NCBI GenBank assembly: GCA_027922465.2
Contig: BQMF02000283.1
Location: 496,001-560,000, forward strand
Source: Turritopsis dohrnii
Lineage: Eukaryota > Cnidaria > Hydrozoa > Anthoathecata > Oceaniidae
Reading direction: 5' to 3'
Length of the DNA stretch: 64,000 nt
The notes under the pieces are model-generated. The model saw only the letters and a program-made list of their open reading frames with translations. It was not told where the DNA came from and did not search any database. Position 1 is the stretch's first letter, and the number at the start of each line of letters is the position of its first letter. Shown in pieces: positions 57,541 to 64,000 of the stretch. The translations under genes were made by a program, and so were the position numbers.

Positions 57541-58830
57541 TCATATGATATTTTGAAAAATGTTCGCCAACAACTTGGAAACTAAAGTATTGAAAATTTT
57601 CAAATTTCATTACTTGAACAAAAGTAAAACTTGATTCCCATCTGTTTCACAACGCCATGTGTAAATTAATCAGCTGTAGAGCTTTGGCTATTACTATTAT
57701 TATGTTGACTTCGTCTATATAATTTTTAGAAGATTTTTTTGCAGATGTTTTAATCAACAAAAATCCTGCTGACTTGCTACTGTAAACGTTTTTATTTTGA
57801 AATGCAGTTTTTGAGAATATGTGAACTTAAGATAAAATGGTAATCGGCTTCAGATTTGGTAAAATCGAAAGGAGAAAATGGCGTTGATTTTGTATAAGCA
57901 TAAGTAGGAAACATAAGGGAAAATGTGTTTTGAATCATTAGTAAAGAACCCCTAAATGTGATTTTTAAACATAATTGCTTAATATGGCAAATCAAAAGAC
58001 TTAATTGTTCGTTTATAAAAGCGGAAAAACTTTTCCTCTTTCCAGGCAAACGATTTACGTATTTCTTGTTAGAAATACTTGTCATCAACGAAGAATAGAT
58101 GATTGTAACAAATTTGCCATGTCTCATTATAATAAATAACAACGATTTAAAAATTCTATATTTATTTATTATGTTAAAACCGGCATTTTCCTTCTTCTCC
58201 TCCTCCTTCTTCTTCTTCTCCGTTCACTTTTATAGCCGCGGTTCAGAATGTAATTTTCACCTAGTTGCCGAAGTAGATAAGAATAGAGGCTAGTCTACAG
58301 TCAAGTAGACGCCATGTTTTTTCAGTCAGTGCGGATGGGCTGCAGAAGATTTTTGATTTTCCAACTAGCTTTTAAAATGATTCAAGAGAATTCAACGTGT
58401 AGTGATGGAAATGAATCGTTTTAGTTCAGTATTGTCTTAAAAGGTTTCGTAAAAACTTTTGAAGAAGCGTGTAAAAAACAGAAAAATATTGTTTTGTTTT
58501 TGTTTGATGACAAAAATGCTATGATGATTGATGATGATGATTGGTAATTCAATGCTTGGAACAGCAAACCATTGAAGCTGTGATTTCAGTGCAAAGGCGA
58601 AAATTCATTATCAATACAGGCTGAAGATTTATTTTTATTTTACGTCCTGATATAATGTGAACTGAAAGCACATGATGTACAGCTAAAAAAGGAAACCTTT
58701 TTATGTGGAGAACATCCGGTTCAACCAGTGTTAATCCAAAAAGTACATTAGTAAAAATGCAAGTCAAAATGTGATGTCGTATATGGAATAAGAACGTCAG
58801 AAAACCAATTACGTTTAATAATATAACAGT
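57541..58830. other. No gene seen; duplicated background
   Basis: 57550-57730 is the inverted partner of 23700-23900. 57830-57900 resembles 35950-35990. A short CTTCTTCTCC run lies at 58190-58220. No convincing frame. Confidence 0.45.
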
Positions 58831-58832
58831 AG

Positions 58833-60120
58833 AGTAGAGTAGAGTAGAAATCTTTATTTAACGTTGGATTACTAAAACTTACAATAGTTTTCTGTGATAA
58901 AACTAACTCATTCCAACAATATAAAATGAGATGTAAAAATAAATAAATAAATAGACAAATAAGTAAAATAAATAAATAACTAAATTCATAAGTAATTTAA
59001 AAATATGTATACATATACAAATTAACTACAATATTGGCACTGGCAATGTATGTGAGCAAGGCAACTCAAAAGACTTTTGAACTTAGTCAGCGACTCCGCA
59101 ATTTTAATATGACAGGGAAGGTTGTTCCATGCCATAACTGCCCTAAAGACAAGTGTGTTTTGACACTTGCGTGCTGGAAGGGTAGGTAGATTTAAGATAT
59201 TGCCACATCGTAGATTATATTTCATGCGTTTTTCAGAAAATAGATTCCACATGATTTCAGGATTTAGGTGGTTTACAGTCTTGTAAACCTCGATTAAGAG
59301 TAGCTCTAGATTTCTTCTATGTAAAGGAGTGATGTTGTATACCTCAAACAATTCATCACTACTGGTGCTGAAATCAAGATACACAGCTCTTATAGCTCGT
59401 CTATGAGTGGAGTTTATTTTCTTTCCAGCAGTTTTGGAGCCGAACATCCAAAGCAGAGGACAATAGTTTAAGTTTGACATAACGTAAGAATGACAGAGAA
59501 TCTCAGCTTGCTTTGTATTTAAGAAATTGCGGATTCTAAGCAAGGCACGTGTCTTTTGATTAGCCTTGCTACACATTTCAAAAACATGGTTATTGAATGA
59601 TAATTTAGAATCAATATTAACGCCAAGGAGTTTAATAGAGGTGGAACTATCGATGATGCTGCCATCAACTGTTACGGGGAAACTTTGATTGTCAACACCA
59701 AGAAACATAACCTGAAACTTTTCAGGATTGACAACCATCTCGTTAAAATGAAACCAGTCGATGACAACATGGACATCGGGTAGCAGTTTCTGCAAGATCG
59801 AGTCAAGTGAGATGTCACACGCATAGAGAGTGTTGTCGTCTGCAAAGTTACAAATCATCGATTCAAGTTCCAGAAAAAATAGGTCATTAATGAAAATATT
59901 GAACAGAAGAGGACCCAACACAGAGCCTTGTGGGACACCAAGTAAAATGTTGAGCCACTCGCTAAAATAAGCACCAACGTGTACGCGCATTTTTCTGTCA
60001 GAGAGATAGCTGAGTATAAATTTCAATGCACGATACCCGAGACCATAGGCTTCCAGTTTTGCTATAAGAAGATCATGGGGCAAGCAGTCAAAAGCCTTTG
60101 AAAGACAAGATTGAGACACA
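58833..60120 (-). mobile_element. 5'-truncated CR1/L2-like LINE
   Basis: Minus-strand element ending in AATAAAGATTTCTACTCTAC repeats (58833-58860), the short tandem 3' tail typical of CR1/L2-type LINEs. The 5' break is near 60120, inside the reverse transcriptase. Confidence 0.8.
59022..60119 (-). CDS. LINE reverse transcriptase, C-terminal part, 365 aa
   Basis: It begins inside the RT at SKAFDCLPHDLLIAKLEAYG, then GVPQGSVLGPLLFNIFINDL, the catalytic FADD (near 59836-59847), KLLGVNIDSKLSF, YCPLLWMFGS and a C-terminal YNLRCGN region. The endonuclease and RT fingers are missing, so the copy cannot move by itself even though the remaining frame is intact. The listed start is not a true initiation site; the first residues only mark the truncation. 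Confidence 0.85.
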   Translation of the reverse strand: MSQSCLSKAFDCLPHDLLIAKLEAYGLGYRALKFILSYLSDRKMRVHVGAYFSEWLNILLGVPQGSVLGPLLFNIFINDLFFLELESMICNFADDNTLYACDISLDSILQKLLPDVHVVIDWFHFNEMVVNPEKFQVMFLGVDNQSFPVTVDGSIIDSSTSIKLLGVNIDSKLSFNNHVFEMCSKANQKTRALLRIRNFLNTKQAEILCHSYVMSNLNYCPLLWMFGSKTAGKKINSTHRRAIRAVYLDFSTSSDELFEVYNITPLHRRNLELLLIEVYKTVNHLNPEIMWNLFSEKRMKYNLRCGNILNLPTLPARKCQNTLVFRAVMAWNNLPCHIKIAESLTKFKSLLSCLAHIHCQCQYCS

Positions 60121-61289
60121 ATTGAAAGAATCTGGTCGAAAAATGTGCTTCCCTGGGGATAGTCCGTTAATCTGACAACAGAAACATAATTTACTATGGA
60201 TTAATTCCATGATCACCTATACTGTTTTGATACTGTATATATATGGTATTTTAAGAAAAATTGATATACTGCCAATTTTCTTTACACAGACAACAAACAT
60301 ATATAAATCAAAGCACAATCCAATAAACAATCTGTTAATCAAACCAAGCCAGAACACGAAACGTCTACTTTCAGCTTTTTAGTGATTTGGTTATGGATGT
60401 GTAGTCTATTTTCAGTACCGAATACTGTTGTTTTTTTTCATTGGGATTTACAAATGGTCATTATTATCAAATAATAAATAATGGGTGTGCACAGAGATGT
60501 TTATTCTGAATACTTGAATTCAATTTGATTAATTGTCACTCTTCTGTCCAAATTTGAAGTGCTTTTTATTGCTTTTGGTAGTTATTTACTTATTCATTGA
60601 AATTTAAAAACATAAAAATATATGACTTAAAGTTTCATGCATATCGCAATCATCAGATGTATAAAATTTTATACATCTATTCTTTTAGCGACATTTTTAT
60701 GTGAACGTGAATTAAGATAGAATTTGAATTATGGTTATAGTTACTTGCTTATATGTCTAACTCAAAGTATTCTTTTCTTCTTTTGTAAATCTGTATACAA
60801 ATTTGATTGTATAATGTTGTAAGATAGTTTTATCTGAGTTACAAAAAGCAAGTGCAAGTGTCATCTTTTGAATTACATTGTTTTGTCGTGATTTTATGGT
60901 ATAAAGGATGTCAAGCTTCTGCAACAATAAAGATCATATGTTTTTTATGCTAAAATTGCCTTACACATTGGCGCGGTTGTTGATATTTAGTTGTTTAAGA
61001 AAAGTATTACTCAGCAAAATTTATAAGAGAAACCATGAAGATCTTCATTTCTTAATTAGTTCAAAATAAGTTGTTTTGTTGTATTAAATTCAATTCTACC
61101 CTGATTAGTAAGGACAACATTTTTATCTGAGTATGACATTGATGGTAGTTATAGCATTGTACTTATTTAATGGTGCATATTTTTCTTATGGTTATCAATC
61201 TACACACAATAATTGGCAAAAGTTTCGCAACTTTGGGGAAATATATAGTTGCATTTTTGCGAATCTTGTTTATTTATTTATTTTTTGTT
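60121..61289. other. No gene seen
   Basis: AT-rich spacer. No credible frame, RNA gene or recognised repeat. Confidence 0.45.
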
Positions 61290-61727
61290 TATCCTTGGTA
61301 CCAACCTAGGGCATTGCCAGTGAGCCAGCAGGGCGGTCCACAACCAGTGGACAAGCCGGGCGCCGACTTTGACGTAAGGGCCTCACATGTTGTAGACTTT
61401 TAAGTGCTACTATTACTGTGAGAGATCCAACGCTGGAAGCGGCTGCACATTGTCGTTTGGCAAGCTAGGCGTTATGGGATGTAAGTTTACCCTCACCCCG
61501 ACCACTATGCTTGAGGACGAACTAGTGCTGGCAGACTAGACATCCACACAGCTCGGATAGATGTTGCTATTTGTCCATTGTGTGCACCACAAGTACTATT
61601 ATGAAGTATTGTGATATTGCACACATAGACCCGTAAAACGTCCGTCCTGTGGATTGAACCTCCACCGTTCGGAAATTTTGCCTCTGAGTAGCCAGATTAC
61701 AGTTGCACGCCACTACACCCGGCATTT

Positions 61728-61758
<31 letters not shown>

Positions 61759-61760
61759 TA
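61290..61760 (-). mobile_element. tRNA-derived SINE with ATTT microsatellite
   Basis: On the minus strand, CCGGGTGTAGTGGCGTGCAA (A-box-like) is followed by GGTTCAATCCACAGG (B-box) at about 61655-61720. The body extends to about 61300 and is more GC-rich than the flanks. An ATTT run (61722-61757) adjoins the head. Confidence 0.65.
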
Positions 61761-62173
61761 TAGTATTTTTATGCACGGATGATGGACGTAGTCCGAAAAG
61801 CTTATGCTAAATAAATAAATATAGAATTTTTAAATCGTTGTTATTTACTACAACGAAGAATAAGCAATGACGTCGTAATAAATAAATAAATTTGTGAAAA
61901 TAGAAACTCAAATGAAGTCAAGAACCTATAGGAGAACTAATTGTCTTGCAGCTTGTTTCAAATTTAAATATTCAGTAGCTGCCGCCCATGTTCAGCCTGC
62001 AATGTGTCACCTAAAGACTTCACAAAAACTGAAATTAAGGAAAATTCTTAATGATGCCATACAGCCCCCGCTCCCAAAACATAAAAACATTTTATTTTTC
62101 AACGAAGCTTTCCGCTTTATAAGAACATCATCAGGTATGCAACCCTTTTATTCTTTATTTACTTATTTATTCA

Positions 62174-62460
62174 GCGGCGATGGTGTAGTGGTTAGTACCT
62201 TTGAGTGCGACCGCTGCAACCCGTGTTCGAGTCCAGTGATTTCGTGTCTCAATGCACCACTCTGATGCGCTTTAAAAGCAGTGTGTCAGCCCATTAGGAG
62301 CTATCGACTGACTGCGCACTGGCCTTCGGGCAAGTTAGAGCAATGCTATACGTATCTCTGGCGGTAAGTCAACTAATAGTTGCAAGTCGGCGGGAGGAAG
62401 AACCAACCATTACGGATGGAAGCCCAAGGACTAAAAACTCCCGTTACTTACTTACTTACT
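62174..62460 (+). mobile_element. tRNA-derived SINE
   Basis: Head GATGGTGTAGTGGTTAGTAC (A-box) then GTGTTCGAGTCC (B-box), a body of about 200 bp, and an ACTT-rich tail. The last third recurs at 25405-25480. Confidence 0.75.
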
Positions 62461-62479
62461 ATTCACAACTGTGGTCAAA

Positions 62480-62750
62480 CTGAATACATATTACTTTAAC
62501 TGTGGTTTAACTACAAACAGAAAGGAAAATCTTCTTTCGATACCAGTTCAAGTATCACGTAAATAAACAACATCGTTCATTCTGTAATCATTCAAACCAT
62601 CTCCAAACACTTCTAAACTCTAACCTTTAGAATAAATTAGTAAACTTTTTTACTTTCCAGCACAATTTCCTAATACTTAATAAAACGCTTTCTTCTCGTT
62701 TCTTCTTTCTGTTCTCCACTAATGAAATTCCGCTACCATTTTTACATACA
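62480..62750 (+). repeat. Repeat shared with 24450-24910
   Basis: Blocks TTTAACT-TGGTTTAACT, TTTCCAGCACAATTTCCTA and CGCTACCAT follow the same order in both copies. Confidence 0.5.
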
Positions 62751-62986
62751 GGGGGTTCAAAAGCTTAAAAGTGGATTCATTCAAGGTCATTTCGAAATAT
62801 TATCGAAATATTAATTCAGCAATTCGTTTACATTACTCATGCACATACATTTCAGTTAAAAATATTACAATTCCATGCAGTCATCGCTAGTTCTTTGATA
62901 GTAGCTTTACATTTATAATTTGCTTAAGATTTCTACGATCTCTCCGTTGCAGATCCCAGATTTCTGTCAAAGCTAAATCTACCATT

Positions 62987-63439
62987 TTGCTTGAGAAACA
63001 AACAAACAAACAGACAGATAAACAGGCAGAGAATCGGGCATTAACTTATAGACTAGCCGCCAAGGCGGCGTCGCTTGCCGCCCATGTCCACCTGCGCTAT
63101 ATCAACCCGCAGACCCCAAGGAACGTCATATTTCCTTACGACAGCTGGTACAACTTTTGTTCAGCCAGAGCCAGACTTGAAACCGCAACCTCTGTGTGCA
63201 GTCAGTGTTGTGTCTTAACGTCTTTTCAAGGTGTCCCAGTCGGGCAGCCTGTGCTCCAAGTTTATGTAATTTTGGTTCCCGAAAAAAAAAATGTCTGCCC
63301 GAAATTATTACACTTAAAACCAGCAATAAGCGAGGGACGTATAATGGGAGAACTGAGGTTCAACTCTTATGGCTCCTTGACTGTTTTAACTTCCTTTGCT
63401 GCTGGCTTATACTGCTTAATAAACCTTGTTTGCAGATGA
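62987..63439 (+). other. 150-codon open frame, doubtful; possible SINE
   Basis: The frame begins in a Lys/Gln repeat and shows no domain. On the minus strand GCGGTTTCAAGTC near 63174-63190 resembles a B-box, and the local GC content is raised as in the nearby SINEs. I think a SINE-like insertion is more likely than a gene. Confidence 0.3.
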
Positions 63440-64000
63440 AGACAAATACGTTCCTTGTGTTTCAAATCTCGTATGTTCTAAACTCTGCGGTGTTCATTGT
63501 CGCGGTCGGATTTAAAATGTCATAAACCACCAATCACAAAAAAGACATGTCGGAAAACTGACGTCCAATGATCTCTGTTTGATTTAGTCACTTGGAAACA
63601 AATGACATTATCTATCGTAAAAGAGACACAGGAAGATGGAAATGTTAACAGTATCTTTTTAGAATCTCGTTGCAAAATAGATCAAGAAATAAAAAGAAAC
63701 ACCTAACGTTTGACAAAGAGTTAGAAAAGAACAAATTACATTTAAAAGCCTTTAAATTGTAATAATCATCTTCTGTTAGCATTCAGAAATCATTCATTCC
63801 AATATCCTAAGTGTTGTTATCTTCAACATCGATACAAGTATTCACTTGTAATGAATACAATCCCTATAATATTCAATGAGGCCATGTTTTCCAAGGTAAT
63901 GGCAGACGCCAAGAAATAAACATTGCCAGTTCTTAATTCCAAATATTCGCGCAATATTTTTTAACTTTCTAGGTGCAACATTAGTCCATTGAAGACAAAA
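63440..64000. other. No gene seen
   Basis: AT-rich end of the window without supported features. Confidence 0.45.

Noticed and set aside
62174..62245. Functional tRNA gene
   Set aside because: Same reason: a tRNA-like head with SINE body and tail.

Overview
The window is AT-rich animal (metazoan) DNA. It has spliced genes with GT-AG introns and TATA promoters, tRNA-derived SINEs, LINEs, a Penelope-like element, a BEL/Pao fragment, MITEs with TA or TATA target duplications, and an integrated virus-like gene block. The mix (DDE integrase with a HECT-like neighbour, Crypton-like tyrosine recombinase, Penelope-like RT, Polinton-like capsid genes) recalls cnidarian genomes most. That is an impression from protein families, not proof; no ordinary conserved host gene is present to settle the organism.

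Host genes. The only convincing host genes are four copies of a small secreted-peptide gene: A (13.7-14.5 kb, minus), B (21.2-22.1 kb, plus), C (34.0-35.0 kb, minus) and D (53.3-54.2 kb, minus). Each has a TATA box, a GTGGGAA promoter motif, a 58-nt signal-peptide exon, two short phase-1 exons and a last exon ending in a lysine-rich tail. A further conserved acceptor lies about 0.4-1 kb downstream and could give a different C-terminus. The copies sit in large duplicated segments: A, C and D run the same way and B is inverted relative to C.

Layout. 1-2.5 kb: dispersed repeat, decayed Penelope-like RT, foldback repeat. 2.9-7.0 kb: MITE end, SINE, near-complete LINE with an intact 1019-aa APE-RT ORF (minus). 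7.35-9.4 kb: broken zinc-finger/tyrosine-recombinase gene. 11.8-19 kb: MITEs, tandem repeats, gene A, SINE. 19-26 kb: gene B and repeats. 27-31 kb: fragments of a retroelement, BEL/Pao and a family-B DNA polymerase. 31.9-38.4 kb: gene C segment with a 945-bp foldback. 39.6-41 kb: two head-to-head retroelement fragments. 42.6-45.7 kb: minisatellite, broken integrase, HECT-like ORF. 45.8-51.0 kb: virus-like block. 51.2-58 kb: MITEs, gene D segment. 58.8-60.1 kb: truncated LINE. 61.3-63.4 kb: SINE-like repeats.

The most notable part is 45.8-51.0 kb. It is a compact, intron-poor cluster with a packaging ATPase, a major capsid protein (one frameshift), a minor capsid protein, three further family-conserved proteins, and an 82-aa protein that looks like the PPP1R15/GADD34 core, which recruits protein phosphatase 1 to eIF2-alpha. 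No polymerase, integrase or protease belongs clearly to the block; a decayed family-B polymerase lies about 15 kb away. The block is best read as an endogenous Polinton/adintovirus-like virus carrying a translation-control gene of host type.
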